From NCBI GenBank assembly GCA_965371225.1, contig CBDUXP010000006.1:60167-124166 (forward strand): a stretch of 64,000 nt of DNA. Direction: 5' to 3'. Of the stretch, positions 25,275 through 35,334 are shown in pieces. The translations under genes were made by a program, and so were the position numbers. Position 1 is the stretch's first letter. Each line of letters begins with the position of its first letter. Source of the DNA: CBDUXP01 sp965371225 [NCBI: uncultured bacterium] (GTDB lineage: Bacteria; Abyssobacteria; SURF-5; CBDUXP01). The notes below the pieces were generated by a model, which worked only from the letters and a program-made list of their open reading frames with translations, was not told the DNA's origin and searched no databases.

Positions 25275-26668
25275 ACGCGGGGGGCCGCGCGCGCCACACC
25301 CTCGCGCACTGCGGCAGCGGCGACGGCGGCGGCCACAGCAGCGTGGACTTCCATATTCAGGATACTCGGCAGCAGGCCGCCGTCGTCCCCGAAACTGGCG
25401 ATGGCTTCGGCCGCAGCAACCTTCATAGGCATGGTGATGTGCGTGGCCCGCGCGTCCAGCAGCCCGCGGAAGATGCCGGGAAACGCCAGGGCGTTGTTGA
25501 GGGACCGGCCGTCCACGGCCACCGCAGCGCCGGCCTCCAGCGCATCCTCCGGCCAGATTTCCGGCACCGGGTTCGCCAGCGGAAACACGATCGCGTCCGC
25601 GCGCATGGACCGCACCATGTCCGGGGTCACCAGACCGGGCTTGGAGACGCCGATGAACGCGTCCGCCCCTTCCAGCGCCGTCGCCAGGTCCCCGGTCCGT
25701 TCGTCGGGATTGATCCGCTCGGCGAGCCGCCGCTTGTAGACATTCCCGGCCGCGCCGGTCGGCGTGATGATGCCCTTGCTGTCGCACATGGTCAGCGTTT
25801 GCACGCCCCAGGTCAGCAGGATGTTCGCGATGGCGATGCCGGCCGCGCCGGCGCCGTTCAGGACTACGCGCAACTCGGCCTTCTGCTTGCCGACGCGCTC
25901 GACCGCCTTCATCAAGCCCGCGAGGGCCACGGTGGCCGTGCCGTGCTGGTCGTCGTGCATGACGGGAATATCCAACGTCTCCTCCAACGCCTCTTCGATG
26001 AGAAAACAATCCGGCGCCGCGATGTCCTCGAGCTGGATCGCGCCGAAGCCGGGGGCGATGCGCTGCACGGTGGCGATGATCTCCTGGGGGTCGTGGGATT
26101 CCACGAGGATGGGAAAGCCGGCGACGTTGCCGAACTGCTTCAGCAGCATGGCCTTGCCTTCCATGACGGGCAGGCCGGCGATGGGCCCGATGTCGCCGAG
26201 GCCGAGCACCGCCGTGCCGTTCGTCACGATCGCGACGGTGTTGCCCTTCATGGTCAAGTCGGACGCGCGCGCCGGGTCCAGTTCGATCGCTTTGCACACG
26301 TGAGCCACCCCCGGCGTGTACACCATCTGCAAATCCTCGATGGACGTGATCGCCACCCGGGGCGTGATATCGAGCTTCCCCCCCTGATGGATCATGAACA
26401 CGGCATCGATCACGTCCAGCACCTCGACGCCGTCCAGCCTCTCCAGTTCCGCCAAGATCCGTTGCAGGTGGTCGTAGTCGGTGTAGTAGAGGGTCACGTC
26501 GCGGATGCGGTGGTCCGTGTCCTCCCGCTGGGTTCGGATATCCCCCAGCAGGCCCTGCTCGCGGCCAATGGCCGCCAACACCTCGGCCAGTTGGCCGGGC
26601 CGGTCGACCACGCGGATGCGCAGCGTCCGCTGATTCATGTCGGAGCGCTTGCTGTGTGCGGCCACCAT
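25271..26668 (-). CDS. Malic enzyme with N-terminal ACT domain
   Basis: This 465-residue enzyme would decarboxylate malate to pyruvate with NAD(P). Residues about 12-90 are an ACT domain (LRIRVVDRPGQLAEVL), a small-molecule sensing module. The catalytic part has VYTPGVAHVCKAIE, TNGTAVLGLGDIGP, the lysine in EGKAMLLKQF, FDAIQLED-like GFGAIQLEDIAAP and HDDQHGTATVALAGL, and the cofactor fold VVLNGAGAAGIAIANIL. I use ATG 26668, which has GGAGAG six bases upstream; GTG two codons earlier and ATG ten codons later are alternatives. The C-terminal phosphotransacetylase-like domain of MaeB is absent. It is followed by an overlapping small membrane protein gene. Confidence 0.93.
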   Translation of the reverse strand: MVAAHSKRSDMNQRTLRIRVVDRPGQLAEVLAAIGREQGLLGDIRTQREDTDHRIRDVTLYYTDYDHLQRILAELERLDGVEVLDVIDAVFMIHQGGKLDITPRVAITSIEDLQMVYTPGVAHVCKAIELDPARASDLTMKGNTVAIVTNGTAVLGLGDIGPIAGLPVMEGKAMLLKQFGNVAGFPILVESHDPQEIIATVQRIAPGFGAIQLEDIAAPDCFLIEEALEETLDIPVMHDDQHGTATVALAGLMKAVERVGKQKAELRVVLNGAGAAGIAIANILLTWGVQTLTMCDSKGIITPTGAAGNVYKRRLAERINPDERTGDLATALEGADAFIGVSKPGLVTPDMVRSMRADAIVFPLANPVPEIWPEDALEAGAAVAVDGRSLNNALAFPGIFRGLLDARATHITMPMKVAAAEAIASFGDDGGLLPSILNMEVHAAVAAAVAAAAVREGVARAAPRV

Positions 26669-26736
26669 ACCCACCTCTCCCGGCGCCTGCGCGCCATACG
26701 TGCCGGCGCCAGTCTACCCCCGGGCCCCGGTGGGGC

Positions 26737-27855
26737 CTAACCGGCCGTCGGTCCGGAAATGGTCGCGCCGAAAGCGGACCCGTCGCGGAACCACTGCTTG
26801 TACACGCGGTGGTACAGGATGCTGCCGACCTGATGGAGCGCGGCCTGCCCCCGGGACGTGCCACCCAGGCAGGTGCGGCAGTGGTCGTGCACCACCTGCA
26901 GGCGATCGAACCCGCCCCGGATGGCGCGGCACTGGTCGCTCGCCAGAATGTCGCGCAGGGGCGTCTCCAGCGCGTTGCCCACCACCGTCTTCCCGTCATA
27001 GTCCGCGCAGCAGAGCACCACGTCCCCGTTCCAGAGGATGCCGAACTGCTCCTGCAGGGTGTTGCAGGCGCCAAACCGGGCCCGGCGGATGGAGCCGTTG
27101 CCGGCGAACGCGTTCGCCCAGTCGCCCAGTTGCCGCGTCTCGAATTGCAGGCGGGGATGGAGCGGCACCACGTTCCAGCGGTGAATGGCGGCTTCCCCGC
27201 AGCGGTCCAGCGCCGCGTTCAGGTCAAAGGCATCACCCTCCGCCGTCGCCGCCGCATGGATGCGCCGCGTCCAGGATTCCAGCACGGCCCGCAGGCGCGG
27301 CGTATCCATGAGCCAGGTCACGTCGGATTTGGTGGGCAGCAACAGGGATTGCCGTGCGGTGATGAGCAGGTCCACTGTCACCGGCGTGCAGCCGTCCAGT
27401 TGCGTGGCCCGTGCGGCGAGCCGCGTGACGCCCGCGGCGTAGTCGGCCCACGGCATGGTGGTGCCCCGCGATGCGGCGAATGATTCCGCGTCCGGTGTCT
27501 GGAGCGACAGGGTGATTTCCCCCAGCCCGCACGTGAGCAGCTCGTCCACCACATGCGGATCGAGACGGCTCCCGTTCGTGGTGAGGTGCAGGAACAGGCC
27601 GTGGTCCGCGCCGATGCGCACGAGTTCAAGGAAGTCCGGATGCAGCAGCGGCTCGCCCATGAGGTGGAGCATGACGCGGTTGACCAGGGGCCCATCGGCC
27701 AACTGCGCGGCGACTCGCCGAAACGCGTCGGGCCGCATCACCCCGAGCGGCCGGGTCATGATCCCCTCGGGACAGAAGCTGCAATCGAAGTTGCAGGCGT
27801 TGGTGATTTCCAAGTGCACCCGCTCGATGGGAAAGCGCACGTCGCCCGCAGCCAC
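26737..27855 (-). CDS. Radical SAM protein with SPASM-like C-terminus
   Basis: A 372-residue radical SAM enzyme. The 4Fe-4S motif CNFDCSFC lies at about residues 20-27 after HLEITNA, followed by MLHLMGEPLLHPDFLEL (the SAM-binding GGEP-type turn) and LTTNGSRLD. The C-terminal 80 residues have a SPASM-like cysteine set (GACNTLQEQF, VLCCADYDGK, CRAIRGG, HDHCRTCLGG), which would bind an additional iron-sulfur cluster. SPASM enzymes usually modify peptides, proteins or sugars. GTG 27855 is chosen because GGAG lies 8 bases upstream, inside the end of the exporter gene. It lies 2 bp after the exporter gene. No precursor peptide is identified. Confidence 0.85.
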   Translation of the reverse strand: MAAGDVRFPIERVHLEITNACNFDCSFCPEGIMTRPLGVMRPDAFRRVAAQLADGPLVNRVMLHLMGEPLLHPDFLELVRIGADHGLFLHLTTNGSRLDPHVVDELLTCGLGEITLSLQTPDAESFAASRGTTMPWADYAAGVTRLAARATQLDGCTPVTVDLLITARQSLLLPTKSDVTWLMDTPRLRAVLESWTRRIHAAATAEGDAFDLNAALDRCGEAAIHRWNVVPLHPRLQFETRQLGDWANAFAGNGSIRRARFGACNTLQEQFGILWNGDVVLCCADYDGKTVVGNALETPLRDILASDQCRAIRGGFDRLQVVHDHCRTCLGGTSRGQAALHQVGSILYHRVYKQWFRDGSAFGATISGPTAG

Positions 27856-27857
27856 GT

Positions 27858-29558
27858 CTAGAACTCCAGCGCGGTGGCGTGCCGCACGCCCAGGTGCAGG
27901 GGCACGAACGTGGCCAGGGCGCTCAGCAGCGTCACGGCCCCCATGGCACCGGCCAGCGCGACGGCGAAGGAAACGCCGCGGTAGGTGGTCGTCATCTGGG
28001 GCACGGGACTCTGCGCAATCTCGGAGTAGAAAAAGTACACGGTGCCTTGGATCAGCACGACCGCCCCGATGAACGCGATGGCACACAGGAAGTTCATGGT
28101 ACCGCCGAACCCGGAGACGATGCGCGCGGGGTTGTCCTCCCGAAAGTTCGGGTACAGCCCCCCCAGGCCCGCGGCCAGGCCCGCCAGCCCCACGTTCAAA
28201 CAGAGGATGGTGTAGCAGGAGATCATGGTGACGAGCGGCGTGGTACCCAGCGCGTTGCAGGACACGAGCATGAGCGCCTCGCTGAAGCCGAGGGTGGTCA
28301 GCAGGCAGAGGAGGAATTTTTCGCGCACCAGGTGGGCGCGCGTGACCGGGGCGAGGCCGACGATCCAGAAGCGCCGGCCCTCCAGGCTGAACAGGGGGAA
28401 GATGAAGCGCGTGGTGAGGACCGAGAGGACCAGCGCCGTGGTTCCCAGGTTGAGGAACGCGATGCGGTTCTGCCAGCGGAAATCCGTGTAGCGGTCCACG
28501 TTCCCCAAGTTCGCCACGTAGACCATCAGGAGGCCGAACACGAGGGTGACCTGCGCCCACTGGCCCGGGTCGCGCCAGAACTGGCGGATGTCCTTCAGCA
28601 GCAGGGCGCGGGTGGCGCGGGGAAACACATTGAACAAGGGCTCCAGCCGGCCGATGACCGCGCCGCCGGCCCGGTACACGCGCACCAAGCCCCACCCCTT
28701 GAGCCCGTGCCAGCCGGGGGCGTACAGCCAGCGCGCCAGGTAGTACAGCACCAGCACGGCCATGAGCGCGTAGCTCAGCAGCAGGCAGAAGTAGAAGCCC
28801 GCCTCCCGCCACTGGGCGCCGCCGAGAGCGAGCAACCCCTCGTTGATCCAGTGACTGGGGAAGAGCGGCGATTGCGTGCGGCCGAGCACGGCAAGAATCT
28901 GGTCCACCACTTCGAGCTGATTGATGCGCGTCAGGCGGAAGGAGCGGAACAGGAACACCAGCAGCGTGATGAAACCGGCGGCCAGGCCGCCGAGCAGCCA
29001 GCGCAACCGGAGCCGGGGGAACAACCGCACGATGCACAGCGTCAGGGCCACTCCGGCCGCGCCGGCGACCACGATGAACGGGACAAAAAATATGGGGATG
29101 CCCAGGTAGTACGCGGGGTGCACTTCGAACACGCGGCCGTACGCGATGAGCAGCGGCAACCCCAACACGAACGAGGCCCACGAGCTGAACCCGAGGGCTT
29201 CCCAGTAGCGGACCAGGAAGACGGTGGCCGACTCCACGGGCTGGTTGAACAGCCACTCCATCTCGCGCGCCTGATACAGCGTCGAGAAGCCCACCAGGAT
29301 GTTCGAGAAGCTGAGCAACGACAGGAGCGTGAGGAAGAAGAGCGCGAGCACCCGCGCGGTCATCAGCGGCGCGATGGCGGGCACCTCACGCGCCACGAAC
29401 TGGAACCCGCGCCCGAACATCCAGTACAGGCCCGACCAGAAGCACACGGTGAACGCGGTGATCACGAAGACTTTCAGGCGCGGCTCCCGGCGCACGTCCG
29501 CCAGGTAGCGCCCCATGATCCGCAGCTTCGTGCGGCCGAGCAGCGCGACGGCGGTCAC
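27858..29558 (-). CDS. ABC-2-type exporter membrane subunit
   Basis: A 566-residue protein with about 12 hydrophobic helices and an amphipathic N-terminus. It resembles the putative ABC exporter (ABC_export) family of large permeases that work with a separately encoded ATPase. The layout shows two halves joined by a soluble segment near residues 290-330 (FPRATRALLLKDIRQFWRD), a stretch typical of this family. No ATP-binding subunit is encoded in the window. Its stop lies 2 bp before the radical SAM start, and its start overlaps the transglutaminase stop by 4 bp, so the three are translationally linked. Confidence 0.72.
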   Translation of the reverse strand: MTAVALLGRTKLRIMGRYLADVRREPRLKVFVITAFTVCFWSGLYWMFGRGFQFVAREVPAIAPLMTARVLALFFLTLLSLLSFSNILVGFSTLYQAREMEWLFNQPVESATVFLVRYWEALGFSSWASFVLGLPLLIAYGRVFEVHPAYYLGIPIFFVPFIVVAGAAGVALTLCIVRLFPRLRLRWLLGGLAAGFITLLVFLFRSFRLTRINQLEVVDQILAVLGRTQSPLFPSHWINEGLLALGGAQWREAGFYFCLLLSYALMAVLVLYYLARWLYAPGWHGLKGWGLVRVYRAGGAVIGRLEPLFNVFPRATRALLLKDIRQFWRDPGQWAQVTLVFGLLMVYVANLGNVDRYTDFRWQNRIAFLNLGTTALVLSVLTTRFIFPLFSLEGRRFWIVGLAPVTRAHLVREKFLLCLLTTLGFSEALMLVSCNALGTTPLVTMISCYTILCLNVGLAGLAAGLGGLYPNFREDNPARIVSGFGGTMNFLCAIAFIGAVVLIQGTVYFFYSEIAQSPVPQMTTTYRGVSFAVALAGAMGAVTLLSALATFVPLHLGVRHATALEF

Positions 29559-31087
29559 GACGCCTCCGCCTGCAAAGCCTGTTCGCTGTCGGCGAGCACG
29601 TGAATCTCGAGCTTACCCATGACGCCCGCCAGCCGCCCCTGCTCGGTCAGGTCCCCTTGAAGCAGCTTGATGTGCGTCGCGTCCGCCGTCGTCTGGCCGA
29701 ACGTGGGATCCATCGCCACCCACCGCCCCACGTACACCTCGGGCCACGCGTGGTAGTAGTACCGCCCCTCGTTGTACACCACGCCGACGGCAAATTGCGT
29801 GGGAATCCCCACGGAGCGCGCGAGCGCGGTGAAGAGGGTGGTGTGCTCGTTACAATCGCCGCGCTTCATCTCGAGAATTTCCACCGCGGACGGAATGCTC
29901 GCGATGAGGTCCTTCTCCAGCGTGTGGTACACCCAGCCGGCCAGCAGCTCCGCGGCGCGCCAACTGTTCGTCTCGTCGCCCACGATATCCCGCGCCGCGG
30001 CGACGATCGCCGGATCGTCGCTCTGCACGAACGGGGTTGCGGCCAGGAACGGCGCCACCGCGGCGTCCCGAATGGGAAGTGGCAACGCCTCCGCCGCGCT
30101 TGGCCGGCTCCGGACAATCTCCACGATGCCCGCGTCGGGATCGACCACGCGCTGGTGCGCCCCCTCCAGCGTCAGCCCGTCAAAGCGGATCCCGTCCAGC
30201 CGCACGCGCAGATACGTCAGGCTCTGGGAATCCCGAAACGCGTGGGCGCCCCGAATGGTGGCGAAATCCTGGAGCACGCGTTGGAGCGCAGCGCCCGACG
30301 CGATGCCTTGGCGCGCCTGCTTCGCGTCCTCGCGCACCAGATACCATCCCAAATCGCTCTCCTGCCGCAAGACCACGCCGGACTCCGACAGCCACGTGCG
30401 AAAGGTCAACCCGTTGTACTCGAACTCCATCACGGTCGCCTCGACGGTACCGCCGCCGTACTCCAGCGGTTCCCGGCCGAGCACGCGGACCTTCGCAGGG
30501 CGGGTGGACAGCGCGAGCGGATCGAGCACGTCCAGGGTGTAGGTCTGCCCCGGTTCCAGCTCCGGCCAGTACAGCGACGGCGTTACCGCGTTCGACAGGA
30601 CCAGCCCCGGGGTAATGGGTACGGCCTTGTGGATGATCCGCCCCGCGGACACCACCTGCAGGTCCAGCACGTCACCGTTGCGCCGGCCGCGGATTTCCAG
30701 CTTGGCGGGGCCGGCCTGGACCTTGAAGAATATCCGCTCCGGGGCGCCGTCCTCGCCGATCATGGCCGTCCCGTCAAACCGGATGGCCGTGTCCCGGTTC
30801 AAGAGCCGGAGCGCGATCCGCGCTTCGCTGTGAATGGTGTAGGACGCGGGGCTCGCCCGGTTGATGACCGTGTGGATGTACCCGACCTTCGTGTCCTCGT
30901 AGTAGATGCCTTGCCAGTCCTCCTGCAGCGGTGACGCACTGCCGGACTGCAGAGGGCTCCGGACGCGAATCCGGGCCATGTCCAGCCGCGGCAGGAGGAC
31001 TTCGCGCTTTAGCAGTTGCCAGGTCATCGTGGCCCAGAAGGCGACGATGCACAGGGCGGCCAAGCGGCCGGTAGTCCGCGGGGACAT
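29555..31087 (-). CDS. Membrane-anchored transglutaminase-like protein
   Basis: A 510-residue protein with an N-terminal signal anchor (about residues 8-24), a long extracytoplasmic beta-rich region (about 45-330) and a C-terminal transglutaminase-like cysteine protease domain (about 370-480). The catalytic triad is visible: Cys in MKRGDCNEHTTLF, His in YYYHAWPEVYVG and Asp in VAMDPTFGQT. Such domains act as proteases or amidases in the periplasm more often than as cross-linkers. ATG 31087 has a GGAG nine bases upstream. SecA lies 34 bp upstream and the exporter overlaps its stop. Confidence 0.85.
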   Translation of the reverse strand: MSPRTTGRLAALCIVAFWATMTWQLLKREVLLPRLDMARIRVRSPLQSGSASPLQEDWQGIYYEDTKVGYIHTVINRASPASYTIHSEARIALRLLNRDTAIRFDGTAMIGEDGAPERIFFKVQAGPAKLEIRGRRNGDVLDLQVVSAGRIIHKAVPITPGLVLSNAVTPSLYWPELEPGQTYTLDVLDPLALSTRPAKVRVLGREPLEYGGGTVEATVMEFEYNGLTFRTWLSESGVVLRQESDLGWYLVREDAKQARQGIASGAALQRVLQDFATIRGAHAFRDSQSLTYLRVRLDGIRFDGLTLEGAHQRVVDPDAGIVEIVRSRPSAAEALPLPIRDAAVAPFLAATPFVQSDDPAIVAAARDIVGDETNSWRAAELLAGWVYHTLEKDLIASIPSAVEILEMKRGDCNEHTTLFTALARSVGIPTQFAVGVVYNEGRYYYHAWPEVYVGRWVAMDPTFGQTTADATHIKLLQGDLTEQGRLAGVMGKLEIHVLADSEQALQAEAS

Positions 31088-31121
31088 CAGGGAGGCTCCG
31101 AAGGGAAACGATAGCGCGCGA

Positions 31122-34199
<3,078 letters not shown>

Positions 34200-34269
34200 G
34201 GAATACGTGCGGGATCAGCCCTGCAAGTGCTTATGATACAAGAGCTTACAGATGCCGAGAGGCCCAGGA

Positions 34270-34298
34270 AGTATAGCAGACGGCCCATAACCCGGCAA
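34270..34298 (-). promoter_or_regulatory. Candidate sigma-70 promoter for secA
   Basis: On the minus strand TTGCCG (34293-34298), 17 bases, TATACT (34270-34275). Leader of about 65 bases to the secA ATG. It lies downstream of the terminator of the acidic repeat gene, so secA is transcribed independently of that gene. Confidence 0.6.
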
Positions 34299-34343
34299 CA
34301 AAATCAACCGCACGTGCTCCCGGGGAGTGCCGCGCCCGCATCC

Positions 34344-34388
34344 AGAAAAGTCAGGGGCCGCGCGTCTGGGTAGACGCCGCGGCCCCTG
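34344..34388 (-). terminator. Rho-independent terminator of the acidic repeat gene
   Basis: A 16 bp G/C stem with one bulged base (arms 34352-34367 and 34372-34388, GGGT loop) is followed on the minus strand by ACTTTTCT. It lies 51 bp after the stop of the acidic repeat protein and before the secA promoter, separating the two transcripts. Confidence 0.7.
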
Positions 34389-34438
34389 GGAATCACATGC
34401 TGCGGGCGCAGCGTAGCCGCGCCCAGCGGACGTGACGC

Positions 34439-35020
34439 TTATTCCTCGTCGCCCTCGCCTTCGTCTTCGTCTTCGCCTTCACCATCGGCGTCGTCACCGT
34501 CGTCGTCAGCCTCGTCGTCCCAGGCGCGGGTAACGGAGGTGAGGTCATCGCCTTCGGCTTCCTCGCCAGCCTCGTCGCCGTCGCCCTCTTCGCCATCACC
34601 CTCGCCGTCCTCGGACTCGTCGTCGTCCCAGGCGCGAGTAATGGACGCGAGGTCCTCGCCTTCGGCTTCCTCGCCGGCCTCGTCACCGTCGCCCTCTTCG
34701 CCATCACCCTCGCCGTCCTCGGACTCGTCGTCGTCCCAGGCGCGAGTAATGGACGCGAGGTCCTCGCCTTCGGCTTCCTCGCCGGCCTCGTCACCGTCGC
34801 CCTCTTCGCCGTCTTCGTCACCGGCCTCGTCGGCTTCCTCGTCGAATACGCGCCAGGGGGTGTTCCCCAGGTCTGCGGTCTCGCCGTCGACCGGAAAGGA
34901 AACGGCTTCGCCGAGCTCCACCACCACGGCCGAAGCCGGCACACCGGCAAACAACAGCGCACACACGCCGGCCAATACCATCAGGGCCAGCAAGCCCTTA
35001 GCATTCTGAATGTTTCTCAT
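34439..35020 (-). CDS. Secreted, highly acidic repeat protein
   Basis: No family recognised. The 193-residue product has a clean Sec signal peptide (residues 1-31, core LLALMVLAGVCALLFAGV, ending PASA). Next comes a short ordinary segment (VVVELGEAVSFPVDGETADLG is the only non-acidic stretch), and then about 135 residues composed mainly of Asp, Glu and Gly. Within the acidic part a 36-residue unit recurs three times, each with DLASITRAWDDD (third: DLTSVTRAWDDE) as its only hydrophobic patch. The mature protein would have an extreme negative charge. A strong AAGGAGG ribosome site precedes ATG 35020. Calcium or metal buffering, or an envelope matrix component, are possibilities without direct support. 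Confidence 0.8.
   Translation of the reverse strand: MRNIQNAKGLLALMVLAGVCALLFAGVPASAVVVELGEAVSFPVDGETADLGNTPWRVFDEEADEAGDEDGEEGDGDEAGEEAEGEDLASITRAWDDDESEDGEGDGEEGDGDEAGEEAEGEDLASITRAWDDDESEDGEGDGEEGDGDEAGEEAEGDDLTSVTRAWDDEADDDGDDADGEGEDEDEGEGDEE
34512..34820 (-). repeat. 108 bp in-frame tandem repeat
   Basis: Three consecutive units with a 108 bp period start at 34521, 34629 and 34737, located by the recurring CAGGCGCG. The first two are nearly identical; the third diverges after about 80 bp. The period is a multiple of three and encodes the 36-residue acidic unit. Near-identity of two copies suggests recent duplication and possible copy-number variation between strains. Confidence 0.85.
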
Positions 35021-35334
35021 TCCACGTCCCTCCTTAAGGAACCAGCCCTGCCTGGGCGTCGGACGACGCCCGTACGGAACCGCACCGGCGGTCGTACGAC
35101 AGGGCCCCCACCATGGTGCCCCGGCAGATGCGTCCGAATACGAACATGTTTAAGCTGTACCACCCCCCGCCGACGCCGGCCAAGCGAAATTCCTGTCGGA
35201 AATGGCAGTAGTCCCGGCAACAGCAGTACGCGCCTCAGAGGCTCCGGAGGCGTACTCCCCCCTCTCCCGTATTGCGGGGCGCCTACTTCAGCGGCGGCCC
35301 AGCCCGGCGTCTCTCTGCGCGGACGGTGGCGGCG
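35021..35334. other. Intergenic region between ftsK and the acidic repeat gene
   Basis: This 314 bp stretch has no convincing gene. It contains a perfect 7 bp stem with a GGAC loop (35054-35071) and a larger hairpin with CGTACG arms (35071-35098), both just upstream of the acidic-protein ribosome site, so the leader mRNA is structured. A further hairpin at 35225-35256 (AGTACGC..GCCTC arms) lies about 80 bp after the ftsK stop and may terminate or stabilise that transcript, though no T-run follows. No clear promoter for the acidic gene was found. Confidence 0.5.

Noticed and set aside
27856-29256. N-terminal extension of the radical SAM protein
   Set aside because: The frame stays open upstream but overlaps the exporter gene completely and has Arg/His/Pro-rich shadow composition. 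GTG 27855 has a proper ribosome site.
34439-35020. Acidic repeat protein as a multi-core RiPP (graspetide-like) precursor for the nearby radical SAM enzyme
   Set aside because: Repeated Ser/Thr patches followed by Asp/Glu invited the idea, but the protein has a Sec signal peptide, no ATP-grasp ligase is present, and a terminator and a separate promoter divide it from the secA-radical SAM transcript.
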